Below are positions 25,202 to 34,872 of a stretch of 43,660 nt of DNA, piece by piece (position 1 is the stretch's first letter; every line of letters starts with the position of its first letter). Made by a program: the position numbers and the translations under genes. The stretch comes from Thermodesulfovibrionia bacterium. GTDB taxonomy: Bacteria; Nitrospirota; Thermodesulfovibrionia; UBA6902. The notes under the pieces were generated by a model. The model had not been told where the DNA came from and did no database searches. It saw nothing but the letters and a program-made list of their open reading frames with translations. The stretch covers positions 1-43,660 of the forward strand of contig JAGVGM010000364.1 of NCBI GenBank assembly GCA_020057065.1, given 5' to 3'.

Positions 25202-27096
25202 TGTATCTCCTTATCGGATAGGAATCGCACAAATAACGGTCCATCTGATTGCGGAACCGATTTGCCCTCATCATCAGGGTAAAGCGAGAGTTTATAAAAG
25301 GCTTTCACCCTCTCTTCAGCTTTATCACGTTTTTTATCGGCTTCCGGTGGCAGGTTCAGATTCCCCCGGCTGCCGAGATATTCAGCGGTTAAAAGCTTTA
25401 TTCTGTTTTCTTCGGGAGCAATTGTCTTTATGATTTCAATTAACTCTTCAAGGCGATAAATAAATCCGGTGGTGTATGCGGTACCATTTCCGGATGGTTT
25501 ACAATGCTCCTTTATCCTGTCAACTTCCTCAGCCCAATTAATATTTGCTTCCTTCCATTTCTTGCCGAATGTCAAAATCGGTCCGCCGCGTTTCCAGACA
25601 CGGACGGCGAAGGCGTTGCGATCTAATTTCTTTTTTGCTATATCATCGAGTAAGTCATGAGCGTCTCTGACAACCGTCTGAAGCGGGGTGTTCATATGAG
25701 CATAAACAATCCCCGCGCTTATTGTGCCTTTACCCTTATCTACTATCTCCTGAATATTGTCCTTGAATGCCTTAACGTATACTTTACTCAACGCCCATGC
25801 GCAGGGCAACGCTGTATCAAGAGGCAGCAGAGCAAGCACGTCGTCGCCGCCTGCGTAAATAAGCTTGCCGTTGTGTTCGTCTTCTACAATTTTTTGAGCT
25901 TTTTGAGTGACCTCCGACAAGGCTTCTGAAATCTCTTTTTGCTTATCTTTGTATTCAGAAAGCAGTTTCCCCATGTTGTCGCCGTCCATGAGCAAAAGAG
26001 CGTAAAACGGTGTCGGACTTTGCTTCGAAGCATCGGTTAATTTCTTTAATACATCAATGATATCCGTTTTCTTGTTTTTGTCAGGTAAAGGAAAATCAAC
26101 ATCATTACGGATAGCATCAGGGAAGAAAACATCGCCTCTGAAATCGGCTATATCTTTCCACTCAGGATGCTTATCTGTTATGCTCGAAACACATTTTATC
26201 TTTGTCTCTGTCTCGTCGCGAGGGACTTTAGCTGCATTTGCTGTTTTGATGAAAGATTGAATCTGTTCTTGTAACTTCTTATCATCTTTATCTGCCTTAT
26301 CTAAAACATATATCAGCCAATCAACAACACACATATACGCAGTAGACGGATAATAATGATTAAAATCCCAATCAAAAGGACCTTCTCCTTTTTTTATTAG
26401 AGGGAGAAGTCGTTTAGTAGTACAAACAGCGCAAAGTCTTTCTCTCCCCTCCTTGCGCCAGAAGTGATAGCCTGTGGTCTGATTAAATTTATCGGCTACA
26501 TTTGTCCACCAATCTCTAATGTCTTTGCGGCTATCCATTTCGCCTTTTTCGCTTAACACTTGCCTCTCGCCGCATATCGTGCATTTCTCACCGGGTTCTT
26601 CTGCCGGGAAATGAGTTCGCAAATTCTTCCTCTGATCGAGTAGAGAACCTTCTTTACCGATGACCCAACTTATCTCCCACTGGTTTTCGACTTGCCTCTT
26701 CCAAATTTTATCTATAGCAGGAGGAGGAGTCTCAATAAACTTTTTCTTGGCCGCTTCCGTAATTTTCTCCCAAACATCCCGGACAGCCTTTGCCGCTTCT
26801 TTAGCGGCGGCGGCTGGATCGTACGCCTCTGCCATGAATCGGTTAGGCAAGGAGCCGATACGGGCGGCTGGGTCGTCTTTAGAGATGGCTGTCGGATTAT
26901 TCAACGCCTTAAATAAATGATCATTGTCAATCGAAGGGAATACAATCACACCGCCGTTGTCTTTAATCTCTTTCATTGCGACTCCGGCAAGATACGAAAG
27001 GATATAAGACCCTGCCCATAAGTCCCGCGTCCTTCTCGCCTGCGATACAAAGCCCTGAACGGGACCAATGGAGAAATGGAAGTGACCATTAGGCAT
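25198..27096 (-). CDS. cmr2: Cmr2/Cas10 lacking an N-terminal HD domain
   Basis: MPNGHFHFSIGPVQGFVSQARRTRDLWAGSYILSYLAG...; zinc CTICGE/CAVC; LLMDGDNMGKLL; YAGGDDVLALLPL. Confidence 0.95.
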   Translation of the reverse strand: MPNGHFHFSIGPVQGFVSQARRTRDLWAGSYILSYLAGVAMKEIKDNGGVIVFPSIDNDHLFKALNNPTAISKDDPAARIGSLPNRFMAEAYDPAAAAKEAAKAVRDVWEKITEAAKKKFIETPPPAIDKIWKRQVENQWEISWVIGKEGSLLDQRKNLRTHFPAEEPGEKCTICGERQVLSEKGEMDSRKDIRDWWTNVADKFNQTTGYHFWRKEGRERLCAVCTTKRLLPLIKKGEGPFDWDFNHYYPSTAYMCVVDWLIYVLDKADKDDKKLQEQIQSFIKTANAAKVPRDETETKIKCVSSITDKHPEWKDIADFRGDVFFPDAIRNDVDFPLPDKNKKTDIIDVLKKLTDASKQSPTPFYALLLMDGDNMGKLLSEYKDKQKEISEALSEVTQKAQKIVEDEHNGKLIYAGGDDVLALLPLDTALPCAWALSKVYVKAFKDNIQEIVDKGKGTISAGIVYAHMNTPLQTVVRDAHDLLDDIAKKKLDRNAFAVRVWKRGGPILTFGKKWKEANINWAEEVDRIKEHCKPSGNGTAYTTGFIYRLEELIEIIKTIAPEENRIKLLTAEYLGSRGNLNLPPEADKKRDKAEERVKAFYKLSLYPDDEGKSVPQSDGPLFVRFLSDKEIQ

Positions 27097-28117
27097 TGAG
27101 CTTCACCTCCTCTAAGTTTTCTTTCAAAAATGTTGCATTGAATTCAGTTGTTGTCGAGATGTAAGAGCGAAATACCTCTGCCTGATTCTTTATGAGAGGA
27201 TTGGTTGCACAATATTTGTAAGGCAAGAACAGAATGATTCCTTTGTATTTAGTCATCCCATCAATCTCCACAGGATTAACATGCAGAAAATATGGTTTGG
27301 CATGCCGATCTAAAAATTTCTTCACATCTTGCACAATTGGCGCAGCGATGTACCGTCTTTTCTCATAGCTATGCTTTTTTTCGAGGTTTTCTCTTGACTG
27401 TTTGTACGCAGTTCCTATTGCTGCTAATGCCTTGTCCCAACAATCAAATGCGATTTTTGTTTGAAAGAGCCGTGTTTCACGGGAAAAAGCTGTATACTCT
27501 GCTATATCATTCTTGATAAAAGGACTTAATAGACTCGTAATGTCGGAATAATTGAGTTCTAATTTTGAAGGGTTTTTGATGACAGTCAAACCTCCGAAAC
27601 CATTTCTGCTTCTTGAGCCAAGGCCTCCAAAGGCATGAAGTAACTGAAAAGCATTTGTTATGTCTTTACGATCAGACTCCTCTAATATACCTCGCCATTT
27701 CAGCGTAAATGACAATTCGGTTTCGGGTTTGATATAAGGTCTATTGAAAACATTTATCCCTTTCTGACGATCATATGTGCCATAGCACAGATACTCCAGT
27801 ACATTAATTTTATAGGATTCATCTCTGACCGAAACGGAATGAGGAGGAAGGCTATCTTTTGATATAGACTCACTTGGTATATGGCCTTCATGCATAATAA
27901 GAAGTTTACTTTGACCAGAATTGTCGTCTGTTCCGCCAAATAATCGTGATTCTCTTTCATGCAGCTTTTCAATTGCGAAATCACATTTTGATGCCCTGTA
28001 CCAGAATCTCAATGCCCCTTTAATTGACGGCGCTCGCAGTTCAGCTTTTTCATTTGGGTCTGCCCCGCCCAAGAACATCGGTGTGACGGTTTTGAGTATG
28101 ACGGTGAGTTTATCCAT
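27089..28117 (-). CDS. cmr1: Cmr1
   Basis: VTPMFLGGADPNEKAELRAPSIKGALRFWYRA...LFGG...GGLGSRSRNGFGGL. Confidence 0.93.
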   Translation of the reverse strand: MDKLTVILKTVTPMFLGGADPNEKAELRAPSIKGALRFWYRASKCDFAIEKLHERESRLFGGTDDNSGQSKLLIMHEGHIPSESISKDSLPPHSVSVRDESYKINVLEYLCYGTYDRQKGINVFNRPYIKPETELSFTLKWRGILEESDRKDITNAFQLLHAFGGLGSRSRNGFGGLTVIKNPSKLELNYSDITSLLSPFIKNDIAEYTAFSRETRLFQTKIAFDCWDKALAAIGTAYKQSRENLEKKHSYEKRRYIAAPIVQDVKKFLDRHAKPYFLHVNPVEIDGMTKYKGIILFLPYKYCATNPLIKNQAEVFRSYISTTTEFNATFLKENLEEVKLNA

Positions 28118-28337
28118 AGCAAAGCCCCCTTTTATATTCCGCTGCGATGGTTAAGTGTTTAAGGCGTAGAGAATTATAACAGCAATTCCAAATAAATTTC
28201 AGAATTTTTTTGGGTTACTTATTTGCAAGTTTATTGTAAGTTTGACTTGCCTTATTTTAGCCGTATATACTTTATACGATATTTGAAGCTGTTTTGATGC
28301 CTTCGTATAGAAAAAACACTAAGGAAAGGAACAATAA

Positions 28338-29333
28338 TTGTCAAAACAAAGAGTCCTCAGCGGAATACAGCCCAGCGGAAAGCTGCATATAGGCAACCTC
28401 GTCGGCGCCCTGCAGAACTGGGTGAAATTACAGGAGCAATATGACTGTTATTATTTTATTGCTGACTGGCATGCGCTTACATCACAGTATGCCGACACTT
28501 CGCAATTGAGAGAGAATATTAAAGATGTACTGGTCAATTGCCTTGCAGCAGGGCTTGATCCGGAAAAGGCAACGATATTTCAGCAGTCACACGTTCTTGA
28601 ACACGCTGAGCTTCATGTTTTGCTTTCAATGATAACACCTCTCGGATGGCTTGAGCGGGTGCCTTCTTTCAAGGAAAAACAGGAGGCAGTAACAGATAAG
28701 GACCTCAACACTTACGGGTTTTTGGGTTATCCCCTGCTTCAGTCGGCGGACATTTTAATCTACAGGGCCAACTATGTGCCGGTCGGAGTGGACCAGGTGC
28801 CTCATCTTGAGATCACAAGAGAAATTGCGAGAAGATTTAATAGTTTTTATGGTGAAGCGCTTCCTGAACCTGAAGCGCTTTTAACTGCATTTCCAAAAGT
28901 GCCCGGCACTGACGGCAGAAAGATGAGCAAGACATACAATAACTGCATTTATCTCTCGGACCCGCCAAACGAAGTTGAACAAAAAATAAAGACGATGATG
29001 ACAGATCCGCAGAGGATAAAACGCACTGATAAAGGGGACCCCGAGCTCTCTCCTGTTTACCACCTTCATAAAATATTTTCTACCAGCGATGAACAGAATA
29101 ATGTAGCCGAAGGATGCCGGACAGCAGGCATCGGATGTATTGATTGCAAAAAGGTTTTAATAAAGAACATCTTTAAGGTGTTAGAGCCGCTATGGGAAAG
29201 ACGTAAAATATTTATGGCGAAACCGGACGACCTTAAAGACATCATCGCAGCAGGTTCCCAAAAGGCAGAAAAAACAGCTTCTGAAACAATGGCGCTTGTA
29301 AGGAAAGCGATGAATCTTGACGGGTTAAATTAA
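28338..29333 (+). CDS. trpS: Tryptophanyl-tRNA synthetase
   Basis: RVLSGIQPSGKLHIGNLVGALQNW...DGRKMSKTYNN (HIGN and KMSKT motifs). Confidence 0.97.
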   Translation: MSKQRVLSGIQPSGKLHIGNLVGALQNWVKLQEQYDCYYFIADWHALTSQYADTSQLRENIKDVLVNCLAAGLDPEKATIFQQSHVLEHAELHVLLSMITPLGWLERVPSFKEKQEAVTDKDLNTYGFLGYPLLQSADILIYRANYVPVGVDQVPHLEITREIARRFNSFYGEALPEPEALLTAFPKVPGTDGRKMSKTYNNCIYLSDPPNEVEQKIKTMMTDPQRIKRTDKGDPELSPVYHLHKIFSTSDEQNNVAEGCRTAGIGCIDCKKVLIKNIFKVLEPLWERRKIFMAKPDDLKDIIAAGSQKAEKTASETMALVRKAMNLDGLN

Positions 29334-29389
29334 GAGCGCCCTGCTAAAAATAACTTGATAACTCAATATGTTGTAATGTAATGTAAGCA

Positions 29390-31348
29390 ATGGACCCTTC
29401 CGATCCATCTCGCGAAAAAGAAAACAAACCTCACAAAGAAGAAACAGCATCTGAATCTCAGATCCTGAACAGAAGAACTGATATCAGATATATTATCCAT
29501 CCGATCTCTGTTGGATCTCTTGGCAGTATTGTAGAAATAAGCAAGGGTTATATGAAAATAAGAAAGATGAACAGTGAAGAAATTAAAGATCCTAAGCTAA
29601 TTATTTCTTTTTTTAAAAAAGAACTGAAAGCAGATCTTCTCTGGCAGGACAATATAAACATTGGTTTACAATATTCTGAAGAATTAGATGTTGAACAGTT
29701 AATAAAAAAGTTTACTTTACGAGTCAAAGAACCCGCGATCACTCCTAAAAAAACAATTTCTGACGATGCTATGGCGGGCATTTCAAATAAAGACGTCTTA
29801 AGTATCTGTATAAATTTCATGGAGGAATTGGAGAACCTGGATACTGATATAACCAAACTCCAGACATATGTTGACGAGATAAGTGATATTTGTCAGAAGC
29901 CACCCGTCCCGGAAGGGGAGGCAACAGAGGAGATCGATGAAATAAAAGAATTGAAACCTGTTGAACCAACGGACCTTAAAGAGTTATTAATTTACAAGGC
30001 AAGCAGTGCAGGCTCAGCCGCAGGGATCGAGATCAAGGATGTTAATTTTGCCATTGCAAGGTTGGGACTTGAAGCAGTTAAAGAAATATCGGCTGACTTT
30101 TTACGCAATAGGGTATCTGAATTAGAAATGTCCCCCCTGACAAATTTCGACAATTACGAGGCGTTTGTTATTTTCAAGACAGTAATATTCAAGCATCTTG
30201 CACACTTTTTCGGCTTTAAGGATGAAGAAGGTGAAGGAAGCCTTTTATTGTCCCTCGAAACAAAAGGGTTGGAAATATTGATGAACCTGTATAGCGAAGA
30301 TTCTGAAGATCTGAGGCATTACTACATATCCTCATCGAGGGTATATTCAGAGTTATCAAGGATATATGAAACTAATAATTTTGGAAAGGATCTTCTTCTG
30401 ATAAATAAGTATTATTTTGAAAATGTACTTGAAAGGTTTGAAGACCTTTATGACGGCTATATTATCGCTCATCTGATCCTGAATCCGAGTTATGTCCCCG
30501 GCGATCATCCAAAACTTACTTTTACCAGAAAGAAGCTGATCTATTCCTTTATGGTTTACCTTACTCTTATTGCCACCAGGGTCATTATGGATAGAGACAG
30601 GGAAAGCGTGATGATACTGATGCATATGTTAAAAAGGGCCGGGATGACTGAAAAAGATATCCGGAATTTCCTGGCAATTGGAGTAAGTGAGGCAAACAAG
30701 GTCCTGAAAGATCTGGGACTCAAGGGCAACATCAGGCTCGGCACATTGCCCAGCGCTTCATTTAAGATCGAAGGTTATTTGCATAATGATATTTATTCCC
30801 AATATCTCGTGAATACCTTTAAGGATTTCAGTATGACGAACAAACTAAGCAGACTGGCCCTAAAGTATGAAGATGCGGCATATGCACATTTTATCCTGAC
30901 CAAACTTATGATCGCAGACGATCTGGGGATGAATTCAAAGGCATATTGCGTAATACCCTGCAGGAACATTTCTGAGTATGAATTGTATCTTGAAGAATTT
31001 ATTTATTTCGATATAGTGATCTTTAAGGATATTGACAGTCTCCCAATATCCCATAGGAGAGAGTTTGTGAAACTGTGGAAAAGTTTTGAGGGGAAAATAA
31101 TCGTTACGTTCAGCAACTACAGTTTTATAGATTTTGACAATAAAGATCTGTATCTGCTTTTAAAAAATCACATAGTTGACTTCCCTTCATATTTTTCCTG
31201 CACTGAAGTATATGAAAGGATGATCGAGCACGCAATTGATTACATACAACAATCTTCAGGCAAACATGGGATTGACAGGATGAATTATCTAAGTGATATT
31301 TATTCAATGAATTATATTAAGACAAATGAATTGCAGTCCTACAGTTAA
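29390..31348 (+). CDS. Uncharacterized 652-aa protein, HDOD-like central segment, possible degenerate ATPase C-terminus
   Basis: IEIKDVNFAIARLGLEAVKEISADFLRNRV resembles HDOD; VIFKDIDSLPISHRREFVKLWKSFEGKIIVTFSN resembles AAA+ Walker B/sensor 1, without an evident Walker A. Confidence 0.5.
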   Translation: MDPSDPSREKENKPHKEETASESQILNRRTDIRYIIHPISVGSLGSIVEISKGYMKIRKMNSEEIKDPKLIISFFKKELKADLLWQDNINIGLQYSEELDVEQLIKKFTLRVKEPAITPKKTISDDAMAGISNKDVLSICINFMEELENLDTDITKLQTYVDEISDICQKPPVPEGEATEEIDEIKELKPVEPTDLKELLIYKASSAGSAAGIEIKDVNFAIARLGLEAVKEISADFLRNRVSELEMSPLTNFDNYEAFVIFKTVIFKHLAHFFGFKDEEGEGSLLLSLETKGLEILMNLYSEDSEDLRHYYISSSRVYSELSRIYETNNFGKDLLLINKYYFENVLERFEDLYDGYIIAHLILNPSYVPGDHPKLTFTRKKLIYSFMVYLTLIATRVIMDRDRESVMILMHMLKRAGMTEKDIRNFLAIGVSEANKVLKDLGLKGNIRLGTLPSASFKIEGYLHNDIYSQYLVNTFKDFSMTNKLSRLALKYEDAAYAHFILTKLMIADDLGMNSKAYCVIPCRNISEYELYLEEFIYFDIVIFKDIDSLPISHRREFVKLWKSFEGKIIVTFSNYSFIDFDNKDLYLLLKNHIVDFPSYFSCTEVYERMIEHAIDYIQQSSGKHGIDRMNYLSDIYSMNYIKTNELQSYS

Positions 31349-31427
31349 ACCTGACCTATTTCCCCTCTTTCGTATATAATTTAAAAAAAGTCCTCTTAAA
31401 TATAGAATGTGTAATTTTCAGGAAGCG

Positions 31428-31504
31428 TCATTCCCGCTTGTCGGGAATTTTTCCTTTATCAATCATTTAGTTGAAAGAAGATTCCGGACAAGCCGGAATG
31501 ACAA
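31428..31504. repeat. MITE-like inverted repeat 1
   Basis: tcattcccgcttgtcgggaat ... agattccggacaagccggaatgaca. Confidence 0.75.
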
Positions 31505-31583
31505 TGCTTTTTAGCCGCCTCTTCCTTCAGCTCCATAGCATACTAATGCAACTTTGTTTGACAACTGCACATGAGAGTTTGGG

Positions 31584-32927
31584 TCAGCGTTTGGACATAG
31601 GGGAATAGGTCAGCATTCCCTTTAATGACGAAAAATATGAAGGCCTTATGATCCGTCCCTGTATGATTTCCTCAATTCTGTGTGCCGACCAGCCTGAGAC
31701 CCTCGCCATCGCAAATATCGGGGTGAAGAGTTCCTTTGGTATTCCCATGCACTGGTAGACAAACCCGGAATAGAAGTCGACATTAGTGCATACGATCTTG
31801 GCTTTTTTATTCTTAACAAGCCGGGGGGCTATTTTTGCAATTTTTCTGTAAAGTGAGAACTCTTTTTCTCTTCCATACATTTTTGCAAGTTCTTCCCCTC
31901 TCTTCTCGAGAAATACCGCACGCGGGTCTGATAAGGTATAGACGGCATGTCCCAGACCATAGATCTTTCCGGACCTGTCGCCTGACTTTTTGTCAAGAAG
32001 CATTTCAAGATAGGACTCAATTTCTTCATCATCCTCCCAATCTTTGATGTTTCGTTTTATATCACTTATCATTCTAACAACTGCCTCGTTGGCTCCTCCG
32101 TGGAGGTGGCCTGAAAGGGAGCCTATTCCCGCGCATATTGCCATGTACGTGTTCGCTCCGGAGGAAGAGACGCATCTTGTTGTGAACGTCGAATTATTTC
32201 CTCCGCCGTGTTCGGCATGGAATATAAGCATGGTGTCGAACAGCTCTGCCGTGAATCTGTCCGGCACGTTACCCGACAGCAGGTACAGGAAGTTCTCGGC
32301 TATACTGAGATCATTGAAAGGTTCAATAAGTTTTTTTAATCCTTTTTTCTTCATTAAATTTTTCTGATAGTTATAAGCTATGATCGTCGGGAACTTCGCT
32401 ATCAGGTCAATGCACTGCCTCGTTACATCCCTTAGATCTGTGGAGTTAGGATCCTTATCAAAAAGATGCATCGCTGATACAATCGTATGGAGCGAACACA
32501 TCTGGTCGTCGTGCCTGGGCCTGTTGAGTATTATTTCTTTCATCTCATCCGGAAGCGCGCGTCTTTTTCCAAGCTCATTCGAGAAGCTTTTCAGGTCTCC
32601 TTTTTTAGGCAGTTCTCCGGTTAAGAGAAGATATATTGTTTCTTCAAAACCGAATCTGTTTTCTTTCTCTTTGCCTTTTACCAGGTCCTCAACATCATAA
32701 CCGCAATAAAAAAGTTTTCCGGGTATGGGTTTCAATTTTTGCTCGCCGTCTCCGGTTATTATCTTTTCATATCCTATAACCTGACCTTTGCTTGTGATGC
32801 CAACAAATACTCCCGAACCGTCTTCATTTCTCAGTCCCAGCTTTATGTTCTTTTCTTTTACGATCCTGGGATCTATCTTGTCATGAAGCAGGGCAAGCGC
32901 TTCAACTTTTTTAATAACACTCTCCAT
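31584..32927 (-). CDS. Citrate synthase family protein
   Basis: HAEHGGGNNSTFTTRCVSSSGANTYMAICAGIGSLSGHLHGGANEAVV; GLGHAVYTLSDPRA. Confidence 0.92.
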   Translation of the reverse strand: MESVIKKVEALALLHDKIDPRIVKEKNIKLGLRNEDGSGVFVGITSKGQVIGYEKIITGDGEQKLKPIPGKLFYCGYDVEDLVKGKEKENRFGFEETIYLLLTGELPKKGDLKSFSNELGKRRALPDEMKEIILNRPRHDDQMCSLHTIVSAMHLFDKDPNSTDLRDVTRQCIDLIAKFPTIIAYNYQKNLMKKKGLKKLIEPFNDLSIAENFLYLLSGNVPDRFTAELFDTMLIFHAEHGGGNNSTFTTRCVSSSGANTYMAICAGIGSLSGHLHGGANEAVVRMISDIKRNIKDWEDDEEIESYLEMLLDKKSGDRSGKIYGLGHAVYTLSDPRAVFLEKRGEELAKMYGREKEFSLYRKIAKIAPRLVKNKKAKIVCTNVDFYSGFVYQCMGIPKELFTPIFAMARVSGWSAHRIEEIIQGRIIRPSYFSSLKGMLTYSPMSKR

Positions 32928-33082
32928 TTAAATACACCTCCTGGGAAATTATGACAAATATTTTATATTATTGCGTAAAACTAATCAAAATCAGGGATCA
33001 TTACTTATGACCGTATAGTAATCTACCCATTTAGAATGAGATTGCAGAAGGATAATGAAATGACCAGTGCCTGAACAGGAGT

Positions 33083-33655
33083 TTATTCCTGAATTTCTTT
33101 CCCGGCAGAGAATGCCTTGCCAAGATACTTACCAATTCCATAATAATTGCGGCTTTCGGGTGCGAATAAAAATGGTTTTACCTTGCCTATATCGAGACCG
33201 CCTTTTTCGTCAAGCATTGATTCTTCGGCCTTTATATCCATGATCTCGCCGATAAACTGTGTATGGAGCCCGATTTCAATAGTATGTATCAGTTTGCACT
33301 CCAGAACAAAGGGGAATTCCTTGATATAAGGGGCATCCACAAGTTCACTTCTTATTGGAGTAAGTTTGGCAGCAGCGAACTTGTCAGTATCCTTCCCTGA
33401 AACCAGTCCGAAATAATCAGCCTCTTTCAGGTAGGCCTCTGAAGGAATGTTTATCGTAAAGGCCTTCCGGTCAGTAATATTACCGTGAGAATATGTAACC
33501 TTTCTGAGAGCCACCGCGATACAGGGCGGGCTTGAGCAGCAAAGGCCCCCCCACGAAGCAGTCATCACATTAGGTCTGTCGCCCTTATCGAAAGAACCGA
33601 CGACAAAGACAGGTGTTGGATAAACTATGGTTTTTGCGCCTAAAGATCTTTTCAT
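33083..33655 (-). CDS. Flavin reductase family protein (flavoredoxin-like)
   Basis: [40 protein letters not shown]...AFTINIPSE. Confidence 0.88.
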   Translation of the reverse strand: MKRSLGAKTIVYPTPVFVVGSFDKGDRPNVMTASWGGLCCSSPPCIAVALRKVTYSHGNITDRKAFTINIPSEAYLKEADYFGLVSGKDTDKFAAAKLTPIRSELVDAPYIKEFPFVLECKLIHTIEIGLHTQFIGEIMDIKAEESMLDEKGGLDIGKVKPFLFAPESRNYYGIGKYLGKAFSAGKEIQE

Positions 33656-33839
33656 AAGTCACCTCCTGATATTCGTGATCGTATTGCTCCTCTAATAATA
33701 TAGAATCATATCAGATTTTGTTATCGATTGTAATCGTTGCCAAGTTCAATATTAATCGGCCTCTCCTTGAATTCAGCCATCCCTGCAATATACAATACAC
33801 GATCTATGATGCTATCTGACATTTCTTTCTTTTAATTTT

Positions 33840-34367
33840 ATGCCTAAAGGATTAATACATGTTTATACCGGTGACGGCAAGGGGAAAACAACTGCTGCCT
33901 TTGGTCTTGCCATAAGAGCTGCTGGACACGGCAAAAAAGTCCTGATACTGCAGTTTCTTAAAAGCAGGACAAAGGATCTGGGAGAAAGGGCAATCGCAAT
34001 AGAAAGCGGTATAAAAGTGATAAAATTTAAAGGGCAAACAACACCTCTTTTTGACCCTAAAGTAAAACGTTCTGATCTAAAACGTAATATTAAAGAAGCG
34101 ATAGCCGTCTCAATAAATCACATAAAAAGCGGCGACTACGACCTTATAGTACTGGATGAGTTCAACAACCTTTTTCGTGACCACTATGCAACCTCCGAAG
34201 ATATCGATAATGTTTTGAGGGAGCAGCATGAAGGAGTTGAACTTGTCTTCACCGGCAGAGGGGCGCCAAAGGAATTAATTAAAATTGCGGACTATGTGAC
34301 CGAGATGCGCATGATCAAACATCCCTCTTCTAACGGAGTACAGGCGAGAAAAGGGATAGAATTTTAA
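33840..34367 (+). CDS. cobO: Cob(I)yrinic acid a,c-diamide adenosyltransferase
   Basis: GLIHVYTGDGKGKTTAAFGLAIRAAGHGKKVLILQFLKS...DLIVLDEFNN. Confidence 0.92.
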   Translation: MPKGLIHVYTGDGKGKTTAAFGLAIRAAGHGKKVLILQFLKSRTKDLGERAIAIESGIKVIKFKGQTTPLFDPKVKRSDLKRNIKEAIAVSINHIKSGDYDLIVLDEFNNLFRDHYATSEDIDNVLREQHEGVELVFTGRGAPKELIKIADYVTEMRMIKHPSSNGVQARKGIEF

Positions 34368-34377
34368 AGGAGAAAAT

Positions 34378-34728
34378 ATGTCATACCAAAAAGAGTTCAA
34401 CCATTCATTGGAATGTATCAGTAAAGAAGAACTCCTGCAGCGCATGAGTGATAAAGCTGACTTTGTACTTGTGGATACAATCGGCAAGTATGATGGAAAC
34501 AGATTCAGGATCAAAGGGGCCAAAACTATACCGTATCTTGAAGTTATCGACAGAAGGAAGGAATTAATCCCTTTTGGAGAAATTATCATATACTGCAAGC
34601 ATAAAGATTGCGTAGCCTCAAAAAAAGTCGCCCTCGGACTAAAACTGCTGAATATCCGAAATGTAAAGGTCTATGAAGGCGGGATAGACGAATGGATGGG
34701 GTACAATTTTCCGGTTGAAGGTGAATAA
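34378..34728 (+). CDS. Rhodanese-like domain protein
   Basis: ADFVLVDTIGKYDGNRFRIKGAKTIPY...IIYCKHKDCVASKKVALGLKLLNIRNVKVYEGGIDEWMGYNFPVE. Confidence 0.85.
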   Translation: MSYQKEFNHSLECISKEELLQRMSDKADFVLVDTIGKYDGNRFRIKGAKTIPYLEVIDRRKELIPFGEIIIYCKHKDCVASKKVALGLKLLNIRNVKVYEGGIDEWMGYNFPVEGE

Positions 34729-34757
34729 CTAATAAGAGTCAGTTTATAAATTCAATC

Positions 34758-34851
34758 CATGTGTCATTCCGGCTTGTCCGGAATCTTTTTGCAAAGAAGA
34801 TTCCCGACGCGCGGAGCCTGTCCCGACTTGTTCGGGGCTTGCGGGAATGAC
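34758..34851. repeat. MITE-like inverted repeat 2
   Basis: gtgtcattccggcttgtccggaatct...agattcccgacgcgcgg...ttgcgggaatgacgtc. Confidence 0.75.
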
Positions 34852-34872
34852 GTCTTTTCCGAAAAAAGCACT

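Noticed and set aside
33700-33840. Cobalamin riboswitch upstream of cobO
   Set aside because: The gap is short and I saw no recognisable B12-box structure.
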